Positions 16,368 through 24,807 of a stretch of 64,000 bases of DNA are shown in pieces. Under the pieces are notes generated by a model. That model ran no database searches. It saw only the letters and a program-made list of their open reading frames with translations, and had not been told where the DNA came from. The translations under genes were made by a program, and so were the position numbers. Origin of the DNA: Methylobacterium bullatum (GTDB lineage Bacteria; Pseudomonadota; Alphaproteobacteria; Rhizobiales; Beijerinckiaceae); the NCBI GenBank assembly GCA_902712845.1, contig LR743504.1:4004001-4068000 (forward strand). The letters run 5' to 3'. Position 1 is the stretch's first letter, and each line of letters opens with the position of its first letter.

Positions 16368-17612
16368 TCAGGCGAACATCATCTCGGCCTTGGCCAGTGC
16401 CTCGGCGAGGGCGTCCACTTCCGCATGGGTATTATACAGGCCGAACGAGGCGCGACAGGTGGAGGTCGCACCAAATCGTGTGAGGAGCGGCATGGCGCAA
16501 TGGGTGCCGGCCCGGATCGCGACGCCGTAGCGGTCGATCACGGTGGCGATGTCGTGGGCATGCGCGCCCTTCATCTCGAAAGCGATGACCCCGCCCTTGC
16601 CCTTGGCGGTGCCGATCATCCGCACGGAATTCATGGCTCCGAGACGCTCCTGGGCGTAGGCGAGCAGCGAGGCCTCGTGCGCCGCGATTCTCTCGCGCCC
16701 GACTCCCATCATGAATTCCAGCGCTGCGCCGAGGCCCACCGCCTCGATGATCGCCGGCGTTCCGGCCTCGAACCGATGCGGCGGATCGTTATAGCTGATC
16801 GCGTCCTGGCTCACCGTGCGGATCATCTCGCCGCCGCCCTGGTAGGGGGGCAGGCGCTCGAGCCATTCCTTCTTGCCGTAGAGCACGCCGATCCCGGTGG
16901 GGCCGTAGACCTTGTGGCCGGTGAAGACGAAGAAGTCGCAATCGAGCGCCTTCACGTCGATCTCTTGGTGGACCGCGCTCTGCGCCCCGTCGAGGAGCAC
17001 CGGCACGCCATGCGCGTGGGCGATGCGAACGATCTCGGCTGCCGGCGTCACCGTGCCGAGCACGTTCGACATATGGGTGATCGCCACCATCTTCGTGCGC
17101 GGAGTGAACAGTTTTTCGTACTCGTCGACGAGGAAATTGCCGGCGTCGTCCACCGGCGCCCACTTGATGACGGCTCCTCTGCGCTCGCGCAAAAAGTGCC
17201 AGGGCACGATGTTGGAATGGTGCTCCATGATCGAGAGGATGATCTCGTCCCCCTCCCCGATCTGGCCGAGCAACCCCATGGACGAGGCCACGAGGTTGTA
17301 GGCTTCCGTGGCGTTGCGGGTGAAGATGATCTCGTCGGTGGACTCGGCGTTGAGGAACTGCCGGGTGGTCTCGCGCGCGCCCTCGAACCCCTCGGTCGCC
17401 GCATTCGCCATGAAATGCAGGCCGCGATGGACGTTGGCGTAGCCGGTCTCCATGCAGTTCACCATCGCGTCGATCACCGCGCGCGGTTTCTGAGACGAGG
17501 CCGCGTTGTCGAGATAGACCAGCGGCCGGCCATAGACCTTCTGCGCCAGGATCGGGAACTCGGCCCGGATCGCCTCGACGTCGTAGGGGGTGTTGGGGAC
17601 GGGTGCGTTCAT
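16368..17612 (-). CDS. sufS: SufS-type cysteine desulfurase
   Basis: The 414-residue PLP enzyme removes sulphur from cysteine and supplies it to the SufBCD scaffold. PLP-binding features are IMEHHSNIVPWHF, DGAQSAVHQ and the Schiff-base lysine in FTGHKVYGPTGIG. The persulfide cysteine is in STCRASFGLYN, typical of group II (SufS) enzymes with a short catalytic loop. No sufE gene follows. The start codon overlaps the stop of the DUF559 gene as ATGA, implying coupling with an inserted gene. Confidence 0.95.
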   Translation of the reverse strand: MNAPVPNTPYDVEAIRAEFPILAQKVYGRPLVYLDNAASSQKPRAVIDAMVNCMETGYANVHRGLHFMANAATEGFEGARETTRQFLNAESTDEIIFTRNATEAYNLVASSMGLLGQIGEGDEIILSIMEHHSNIVPWHFLRERRGAVIKWAPVDDAGNFLVDEYEKLFTPRTKMVAITHMSNVLGTVTPAAEIVRIAHAHGVPVLLDGAQSAVHQEIDVKALDCDFFVFTGHKVYGPTGIGVLYGKKEWLERLPPYQGGGEMIRTVSQDAISYNDPPHRFEAGTPAIIEAVGLGAALEFMMGVGRERIAAHEASLLAYAQERLGAMNSVRMIGTAKGKGGVIAFEMKGAHAHDIATVIDRYGVAIRAGTHCAMPLLTRFGATSTCRASFGLYNTHAEVDALAEALAKAEMMFA

Positions 17613-18073
17613 GGCGATACCTGTTGGGCGTCGGAGGCCCGCGACCCTCCCCCCTCTGCGGGGGAGGGTGCCTCGCGGAGCGAGGCGGGAGAGGGACAGC
17701 GCTGCCGCTGGATGGCATGTTCGACCGTGTCCATCACCAAACCGAGGTTGCTAAGGACGAGGTCGTTCGTAAATCGCAGGACGGTGAAGCCTTGATCCAT
17801 GAGCCACACATCTCGCCTGGCGTCGCGCGCCTGGCGGGCTTGCATTTCGTGTGGTTCACCGTCGAGTTCGATGATCAGCCGCACCGAGGGACAGAGGAAG
17901 TCGACGATATATGGGGCGACGGGCACCTGCCGCTTGAATTTATGGCCGTTGAAGCGGCCGCTACGGACTTGCTCCCAGAACAGCGCTTCCGCGCGGGTCA
18001 TCAATCGCCGCTGTTCACGGGCGAAAGAACGCAGGCGAGGCGATATCTTGTTCAGCTTCGGCGCCTGATCCAT
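17609..18073 (-). CDS. DUF559 endonuclease-like protein in the suf operon
   Basis: From the ATG at 18073 the product has 154 residues. The core reads LTRAEALFWEQ-like (RRLMTRAEALFWEQVRSGRF), KFKRQVPVAPYIVDFLC and LIIELDGEPH, the Asp and Glu-x-Asp of a Vsr-like PD-(D/E)XK fold. It ends in LRFTNDLVLSNLGLV, as usual for DUF559. The last 25 or so residues are read from a REP palindrome (17644-17697), so the gene has run through repeat sequence to reach a stop that overlaps the sufS start. A longer start at 18205 would read through another REP copy and is unlikely. Function is unknown; transfer into the operon is inferred. Confidence 0.75.
   Translation of the reverse strand: MDQAPKLNKISPRLRSFAREQRRLMTRAEALFWEQVRSGRFNGHKFKRQVPVAPYIVDFLCPSVRLIIELDGEPHEMQARQARDARRDVWLMDQGFTVLRFTNDLVLSNLGLVMDTVEHAIQRQRCPSPASLREAPSPAEGGGSRASDAQQVSP
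17644..17697. repeat. REP-like palindromes before sufS
   Basis: Two adjacent hairpins: ACCCTCCCCC/GGGGGAGGGT (17644-17653 with 17660-17669) and GCCTCGC-GGA-GCGAGGC (17670-17686), followed by GGGAGAGGGA. It belongs to the same family as the elements at 18190, 20348, 46134 and around the IS110 element. It encodes the tail of the DUF559 protein. Confidence 0.75.
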
Positions 18074-18175
18074 CGATCGTACCCCTTCAGGGTCGTACAC
18101 GATCTTTCTTCCCTCGGCGGGTGAAGGTGGCCCGCGAAGAGGGTCGGATGAGGGGAGCGCCCCATCTGGAAGCGT

Positions 18176-18229
18176 CGCCCCCTCTCCCGGTCGCTCCGCG
18201 ACCACCCTCCCCCGCAGAGGGGGGAGGGT
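18176..18229. repeat. REP-like palindromes after sufD
   Basis: CCCCCTCTCCC is followed by hairpin GTCGC-TCC-GCGAC (18190-18202) and hairpin ACCCTCCCCC/GGGGGAGGGT (18204-18213 with 18220-18229). It lies five bases beyond the sufD stop, in mirror orientation to the copy at 17644, so the DUF559 gene is bracketed by inverted copies. Confidence 0.75.
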
Positions 18230-18233
18230 TTCG

Positions 18234-19556
18234 TCAGGACCGCGCCGCGAGCCACGCCTCGACGGTTCCGATTAGAGCCTCGCGTGCGCCCTCGTGGCTG
18301 ACCGACTCGATGGCTGCCCCGAGGAAGGCCTGGACCAGCAGGCTCTCGGCCTGGGCCTTGGGCAGCCCGCGCTGCATCAGGTAGAACAGCAGGTCGTCGT
18401 CGAGTGCGCCGCAGGTGGCGCCGTGGCCGCAGGCGACGTCGTCGGCGAAGATCTCCAGTTCGGGCTTGTTCATCATCTGGCCCTCGTCGGACAGGATGAG
18501 GCAGGCCGACATCATCTTGCCGTCGGTCTGCTGGGCCGCCTGCTGGACGATGATCTTGCCCTGGAACACGCCCGTGGCCTCGCCATCCACCACGGTCTTG
18601 AACAACTCCCGGCTGACGCCGCCCGTGGCGGCATGGTCGGCCAGGAAGGTGGTGTCGGCGAGTTGGCGGCCATTGAGCATGGCGGCGCCGTTGACGATGG
18701 CCCGGGCATCGGCCCCGGCGAAGTTCAGGTAGACCTGATGCCGGGAAAGCACCGCGCCCACCACCACGTTCACGGTCTCCACCGCGGCCTCGGCGCCGAG
18801 CTTGACGGACAGGGTCGACAAAGCAACGGCCTCGCGGCCCTCCGCATTCAGGCGCGCGTGCCGGAAAGTGGCGTTGTCGGCCACCACCACGTCCATGGCA
18901 TCGTTGGGCTGGTAGGCGATGCCGTCCGGCCCTTCGTGGCTCTCCAGCACGAGGGCTTCCGCGCCCTCTCCCAGCGTGACGAGCACGCGGGTGGCGGTCG
19001 AATAAGCCTCCGTGCCGGTGCCGATGAAGCGCAGGTGCAGTGGCGTCTCGACCTTGGCCCCCGCTTCCACGCTGATCAGCACGCCATCGGCCAGGAACGC
19101 GGTGTTGAGCTGGTAGATCGGGTTCTCGGAGGCCTGACGAACGGGGGTCAGTTTCTCCAGAAGCGCGTTCCCGACGGTCAGCGCCTCGTTGAGCGGCGTC
19201 ACGGTGATGCCGGCCGGGATGCGGCCGAGATCCGACTGGTCGGCGATCAGGTGACCGTTCACGAAGGTGAGGCGCGCGGCCTCGATCCCGGCAAAGCCCT
19301 TCGCCTCTTCGACCGCCGCCTTGGCGGTGTCGGATGAGGGCATCTCGGCCGGGTGAGCGGCATCACGAAACGCCGAGCGCAGATCGGTGTATTTGAACGC
19401 CTCGACCCGGCGAGTCGGCAGGCCCACGGCCTCGAAATAGCGGAAGGCTTCCTCGCGGGCGATGGACACGCCCGTGGGGTATTTCATCTTCGTGGCTTCG
19501 AAGAGTTTCGACAGGGCGGTCTCGGCCGCCGTGCGGAGCGGGGTGATATCGGCCAT
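18234..19556 (-). CDS. sufD: Fe-S scaffold subunit SufD
   Basis: The 440-residue SufD pairs with SufB in the SufBC2D scaffold. The C-terminal beta-helix region carries the functional histidine and cysteine segment DVACGHGATCGALDDDLLFY, followed by LMQRGLPKAQAESLLVQAFL. The upstream stop of sufC lies two bases from the ATG at 19556, showing tight operon structure. The normal order sufD-sufS is broken by a REP-flanked DUF559 gene. Confidence 0.95.
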   Translation of the reverse strand: MADITPLRTAAETALSKLFEATKMKYPTGVSIAREEAFRYFEAVGLPTRRVEAFKYTDLRSAFRDAAHPAEMPSSDTAKAAVEEAKGFAGIEAARLTFVNGHLIADQSDLGRIPAGITVTPLNEALTVGNALLEKLTPVRQASENPIYQLNTAFLADGVLISVEAGAKVETPLHLRFIGTGTEAYSTATRVLVTLGEGAEALVLESHEGPDGIAYQPNDAMDVVVADNATFRHARLNAEGREAVALSTLSVKLGAEAAVETVNVVVGAVLSRHQVYLNFAGADARAIVNGAAMLNGRQLADTTFLADHAATGGVSRELFKTVVDGEATGVFQGKIIVQQAAQQTDGKMMSACLILSDEGQMMNKPELEIFADDVACGHGATCGALDDDLLFYLMQRGLPKAQAESLLVQAFLGAAIESVSHEGAREALIGTVEAWLAARS

Positions 19557-19558
19557 GA

Positions 19559-20311
19559 TCAGGCGGCCTCGCCCGTGCGGTACTCGGCGTAGCCGGACGC
19601 CTCGAGCGCCTTGGCGAGGTCCTTGTCGCCTGACTTCACGATCTGGCCCTGCGACATCACGTGGACCACGTCCGGCACGATGTAGTCGAGCAGGCGCTGG
19701 TAGTGGGTGATGACGAGGAATGAGCGACCCTGCGCGCGGAGTGCGTTCACGCCGCCGGAGACGATGCGAAGGGCGTCGATGTCGAGGCCGGAATCGGTCT
19801 CGTCGAGGACGCAGAACTTGGGCTCCAGCAGGGCCATCTGCAGGATCTCCATGCGCTTCTTCTCGCCGCCGGAGAACCCGACATTGAGGGCGCGCTTGAG
19901 CATCTCTTTGTTGATCTCGAGTTTTTCCGCCGCGCCGTTCACCTTGCGGATGAAGTCCGGGGTGGAGAGCTCGCCCTCGCCGCGCGCCCGGCGCTGGGCG
20001 TTCAAGGTCGCCTTGAGGAAGGTCATTGTGCCGACGCCGGGAATCTCCAGCGGGTACTGGAAGGCGAGGAACACGCCCGATGCCGCACGCTCGTCGGGGC
20101 TCATCTCGAGGATGTTCACGCCGTCGAGGAGGATCTCGCCATCGGTGACCTCGTAGTCCTCCTTGCCGGCGATGACGTAGGACAGGGTCGACTTGCCCGA
20201 GCCGTTCGGCCCCATGATGGCGGCGACTTCGCCGTCCTTCACAGTGAGGTTGAGACCGTTGAGGATCTGCTTGTCCTCGATGGCGACGGTCAGGTTCTTG
20301 ATTTCGATCAT
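19559..20311 (-). CDS. sufC: Fe-S assembly ATPase SufC
   Basis: The 250-residue cytosolic ABC-type ATPase drives conformational change of SufBD. Motifs: [10 protein letters not shown] (Walker A), [11 protein letters not shown] (signature), [16 protein letters not shown] (Walker B and D-loop), VITHYQRLL (switch His). There is no transport function. Its stop is two bases from the sufD start. About 190 bases holding a REP element separate it from sufB. Confidence 0.96.
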   Translation of the reverse strand: MIEIKNLTVAIEDKQILNGLNLTVKDGEVAAIMGPNGSGKSTLSYVIAGKEDYEVTDGEILLDGVNILEMSPDERAASGVFLAFQYPLEIPGVGTMTFLKATLNAQRRARGEGELSTPDFIRKVNGAAEKLEINKEMLKRALNVGFSGGEKKRMEILQMALLEPKFCVLDETDSGLDIDALRIVSGGVNALRAQGRSFLVITHYQRLLDYIVPDVVHVMSQGQIVKSGDKDLAKALEASGYAEYRTGEAA

Positions 20312-20347
20312 TGCAGCGTAGTCCTGAATCTCAAAGCATCGGGGCGT

Positions 20348-20472
20348 GACCCGCCCCCCTCTACGGGGGAGGGTGCCTGCGGAGCAGGCGGGAGAGGGGC
20401 GACCTCTCCGGATAGCGCGCTCCCCTCACCCGACCCGCTTCGCGGGCCACCCTCTCCCGCAAGGGGAGAGGG
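20348..20472. repeat. REP-like palindrome cluster between sufB and sufC
   Basis: Several imperfect palindromes occur in series, including GCCTGC-GGA-GCAGGC, CCCGC-TTCG-GCGGG-type and CCCTCTCCC-GCAAG-GGGAGAGGG arms. They lie in the 192-bp gap between sufB and sufC and could form strong mRNA structure that tunes expression of the downstream suf genes. Confidence 0.75.
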
Positions 20473-20503
20473 GGAAGTGCACGCTGGATGGGGTTGAGGC
20501 GCC

Positions 20504-21973
<1,470 letters not shown>

Positions 21974-22047
21974 TGCACGTCTCCTGACCTACACCGGCGT
22001 CAAGGGCCGGGGGTTTTCGCGAGAGGATGGCTTGGGTGGGCGGCGCT

Positions 22048-23208
22048 TCAGGCCGCCTGCCCTCGCCGTTGATATAGGGTCCCCACGTGCCGTTCGAAGG
22101 CCGTGAGGAAGCGTGAGCGGTCGCTTTCCGTGCTGTTCCAGCCGAAACTGACGCGCAGCGCCCCCGCAGCCAGCGCGGGGCTCACGGCCATGGCGGCCAG
22201 AACGGTCGAGCGGCCGACCTTGCCCGACGAGCAGGCCGATCCGGACGAGATCGCGATGCCGCCGAGATCCAGCGCCATCAGCGCCGTCGCCGCATCGAGG
22301 CCCGGCACGGCGAAGCACAGGGTATTGGGGAGCCTTGGCGCGTCGCTGCCGAAGATGACGGCATCCGGGGCGATGCGAAGAAGGGCGGCTTCCGTCCCGT
22401 CCCGGAGGTCGGCATCGATGCCGGCGAGATGCACACGAGCGATCCGCGCCGCTTCGCCGAGGCCGACGAGACCCGGCAGGTTCTCCGTTCCGCAGCGCTG
22501 GCGCGATTCCTGGCCACCGCCCCGGATGAAGGCCCGATCCAGCGTGACGCCTTCGGCCAGCACGACGGCCCCCGTGCCCTTCGGCGCGGCGAACTTGTGT
22601 CCGGACAGGGTGAGGGCATCGAGGCCGAGCCCCGCAAAATCGAGAGGGATTTTCCCCACCGCCTGTACTGCGTCGCTATGGACTAGGGCGCGACCATGCG
22701 CTTTGGCCAAGGCGACGATCTCGGCGAGGGGCTGGATCACGCCGATCTCGTTGTTGGCCGCATGGATGGAGACCAGCACGGCCTCGTCACGCGCACGCTC
22801 CAAGCCCCGCTCCAGGGCGGTGAGGTCGATCAGTCCGGACGGCAGCACCGGCACGACCTCCACCGATTCCGACGCGAAGCGGTGTCCCGCCAGAACGCAC
22901 GGATGCTCGGTGGCGCCCATCAGGAGGCGCGTCGGCGCGGGACGTCCGGCCTTGGTCAGTGCGCCAGACAGGACCGCATTGGCCGCTTCGGTGCCGCCGC
23001 TGGTGAAGACGACGCGGCCCCGGCCGGCCCCGACCAGGGCGGCGACATGCTCGCGCGCAGCCTCCAGGGCGGCCTTCGCCGTCCGGCCCTCGCGATGGAT
23101 CGACGAGGGGTTGCCCGGCATTTCCAGCGCCCGCGCGACCGCCGCCGCCACCTCCGGACGAACCGGCGATGTCGCGTTGTGGTCGAGATAGGCGCGCGAA
23201 ACACTCAT
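22048..23208 (-). CDS. IscS/NifS-type cysteine desulfurase heading the suf operon
   Basis: The 386-residue PLP enzyme belongs to group I cysteine desulfurases: YLDHNATSPVRPEV, TEHPCVLA, SIHAANNEIGVIQP and the lysine in TLSGHKFAAPKGTGA. The active cysteine loop SSGSACSSGKV is of the long flexible kind that can hand sulphur to several acceptors. Alphaproteobacterial suf operons commonly start with such a gene, often after an IscR-type regulator, which is missing here. The ATG at 23208 lies about 140 bases downstream of tandem Irr-type boxes, the likely control point. Confidence 0.92.
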   Translation of the reverse strand: MSVSRAYLDHNATSPVRPEVAAAVARALEMPGNPSSIHREGRTAKAALEAAREHVAALVGAGRGRVVFTSGGTEAANAVLSGALTKAGRPAPTRLLMGATEHPCVLAGHRFASESVEVVPVLPSGLIDLTALERGLERARDEAVLVSIHAANNEIGVIQPLAEIVALAKAHGRALVHSDAVQAVGKIPLDFAGLGLDALTLSGHKFAAPKGTGAVVLAEGVTLDRAFIRGGGQESRQRCGTENLPGLVGLGEAARIARVHLAGIDADLRDGTEAALLRIAPDAVIFGSDAPRLPNTLCFAVPGLDAATALMALDLGGIAISSGSACSSGKVGRSTVLAAMAVSPALAAGALRVSFGWNSTESDRSRFLTAFERHVGTLYQRRGQAA

Positions 23209-23344
23209 GCGTTGGTCAAGGTCCGAACCGACATTTCCTTGCTTTTGCCCCCCGTCATCATGCTAAGGCGCCGGAACAACACGTCTTCGCCAAGCGCCGA
23301 GCTTCGGGAGGCGACCGATCCGAGATCTCTCGAAGCGATCTAGT

Positions 23345-23379
23345 TTAGAATGATTCTAATAACCTAGAATTATTCTAAG
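23345..23379. promoter_or_regulatory. Tandem Irr-type iron control boxes
   Basis: Box 1 is TTAGAA-TGA-TTCTAA (23345-23359), a perfect palindrome. Box 2 is CTAGAA-TTA-TTCTAA (23364-23378), with one mismatch. Centres are 19 bases apart, about two helical turns. The motif resembles the iron control element bound by the Fur-family regulator Irr in Rhizobiales, where suf genes are known Irr targets. The site lies between the suf operon and a divergent hydrolase gene and could serve either. Confidence 0.8.
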
Positions 23380-23474
23380 AGCGTTTTTAAGAGTGCGGCG
23401 CAGCGAGTCAAGGCGCGTTGGCCGACAAGGATGGGTTGCCCTCGCACTGCGGCGCCAGGAGTTTTGGAAAGACC

Positions 23475-24131
23475 ATGCCCGAAGTCATCTTTACCGGACC
23501 CGCCGGCCGTCTCGAGGGGCGCTACCAGGCGCCCAAGAAGAAGGGCGCGCCGATCGCGATCGTGCTGCATCCGCATCCCCAGTTCGGGGGCACGATGAAC
23601 AATCAGATCGTGTACAATCTTTTCTACACCTTCGCCAATCGCGGCTTCGCCGCCCTACGGTTCAATTTCCGCGGCGTCGGCCGCAGCCAGGGCAATTTCG
23701 ACCATGGCACGGGTGAATTGTCCGATGCGGCCTCGGCGCTCGACTGGGTGCAGTCGGTCAATCCCGAGGCGCGGGCCTGCTGGATCGCCGGCGTCTCGTT
23801 CGGTTCGTGGATCGGCATGCAGTTGCTCATGCGCCGCCCCGAGATCGAGGGTTTCATCTCGATCGCGGCCATGGCCAACCGCTACGACTTCACCTTCCTG
23901 GCCCCCTGCCCGTCCTCCGGCCTGTTCGTGCACGGCTCCGAGGACCGGGTGGCTCCGGCCCGCGAGGTGATGCCGGTCATCGAAAAGGTGAAGGTGCAGA
24001 AGGGCGTCATCATCGAACATCAGGTGGTCGAGGGCGCCAACCACTTTTTCGATGGCAAGGTCGACGAGCTGACCCAGACGGTCGACACCTATCTCGACAA
24101 GCGGCTCGGCCCGAAGGATCAGGTGGGCTGA
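23475..24131 (+). CDS. Alpha/beta hydrolase, dienelactone-hydrolase-like
   Basis: The 218-residue protein is a compact alpha/beta hydrolase. VLHPHPQFGGTMNN forms the oxyanion region, GVSFGSWIG holds the nucleophile serine, VHGSEDRVAP the aspartate and GANHFFDGK the histidine. This set is typical of a conserved alphaproteobacterial family annotated only as alpha/beta hydrolase; no substrate is known. The ATG at 23475 follows GGAAAG. It is divergent from the suf operon and shares the Irr-box region. Confidence 0.85.
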   Translation: MPEVIFTGPAGRLEGRYQAPKKKGAPIAIVLHPHPQFGGTMNNQIVYNLFYTFANRGFAALRFNFRGVGRSQGNFDHGTGELSDAASALDWVQSVNPEARACWIAGVSFGSWIGMQLLMRRPEIEGFISIAAMANRYDFTFLAPCPSSGLFVHGSEDRVAPAREVMPVIEKVKVQKGVIIEHQVVEGANHFFDGKVDELTQTVDTYLDKRLGPKDQVG

Positions 24132-24173
24132 GACCGGCGAGCGATATCCGTCGGCCGTCCGGGATACTACTTC

Positions 24174-24210
24174 GAAAGCCGGCGTGGCGCCAAGCTCCGC
24201 CGGCTTTCTT
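24174..24210 (+). terminator. Terminator after the hydrolase gene
   Basis: GAAAGCCGGCG (24174-24184) pairs perfectly with CGCCGGCTTTC (24198-24208), followed by TT. The 11-pair GC-rich stem lies about 40 bases after the stop codon. Confidence 0.75.
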
Positions 24211-24262
24211 CGATTAGGGAGAGGTATGCCCGGGCGATCGGCTGAGAGAACGCGAGCGTTGC

Positions 24263-24541
24263 CTAGCTCTTGATCAAGGCGGTGAAATCCGACCATTGCT
24301 CGACACGAAAGGCTCTGATGTCGCGTACCGATTGCGGGAACCAGCTCAGCCTCTTCAGGGCCGTGATGGCCGAGAACAGCTTGGCCAGATCCTCGTCCTT
24401 GCTAGTGTAGAGACTGCCCTGCACCCAGTCGAAACCATGTCCGGAGAGGGTGGTGCGGATGTCGCTATAGGCTTGCGACACGCCTTTGGGATGATGGGTC
24501 TGAGCCTCCGCCACCACCAGATCGAACGCGATGGCAAACAT
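24263..24541 (-). CDS. vapD: VapD-type endoribonuclease (toxin)
   Basis: The 92-residue protein resembles VapD: MFAIAFDLVVAEAQ, AYSDIRTTLSGHGFDWVQGS, then LSWFPQSVRDIRAFRVEQ. VapD proteins have a Cas2-like ferredoxin fold and cleave RNA; some act as toxins of toxin-antitoxin pairs. The start ATG at 24541 overlaps the stop of the 70-residue upstream gene by one base (TGATG); a GTG at 24544 is an alternative. The coupling supports a two-gene toxin module. Confidence 0.82.
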   Translation of the reverse strand: MFAIAFDLVVAEAQTHHPKGVSQAYSDIRTTLSGHGFDWVQGSLYTSKDEDLAKLFSAITALKRLSWFPQSVRDIRAFRVEQWSDFTALIKS

Positions 24542-24753
24542 CACCGCTCTCTGGGATCGTCCAAAACGTCGGTGAGTCGATAATCGATCTCCTCACCGGT
24601 CTCCAGCACGCGAACCCGCATCAGCCACTCGCCATCCGCAAGCGCATTGCCCACGCTGACGATCTCATAGACGGGACCGACCTGGCCGAACCGCCGCCAC
24701 GTCCCGACGAGGCCCTGCGGGTTTGGAAGTGAAACGGATGCCATATCGTTCAT
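24541..24753 (-). CDS. Putative VapD partner (antitoxin-like, DUF5397-like)
   Basis: This 70-residue protein reads LVGTWRRFGQVGPVYEIVSV, then MRVRVLETGEEIDYRLTDVL and a charged end DDPRER. It resembles the small DUF5397-type proteins encoded before vapD homologues, remembered with moderate certainty. No DNA-binding helix-turn-helix is visible, so autoregulation in the usual antitoxin style is not evident. Its position and one-base overlap with vapD make an antitoxin role the best inference. Confidence 0.65.
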   Translation of the reverse strand: MNDMASVSLPNPQGLVGTWRRFGQVGPVYEIVSVGNALADGEWLMRVRVLETGEEIDYRLTDVLDDPRER

Positions 24754-24807
24754 GGCGCCATCCTACAGCTTTTTGCGGACCGTCAAACGGGAAGAGCAGG
24801 CCCCGCG

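Noticed and set aside
17609-18205. A longer DUF559 gene starting at 18205.
   Set aside because: The extra N-terminal residues are translated from a REP palindrome; the ATG at 18073 begins a normal DUF559 start.
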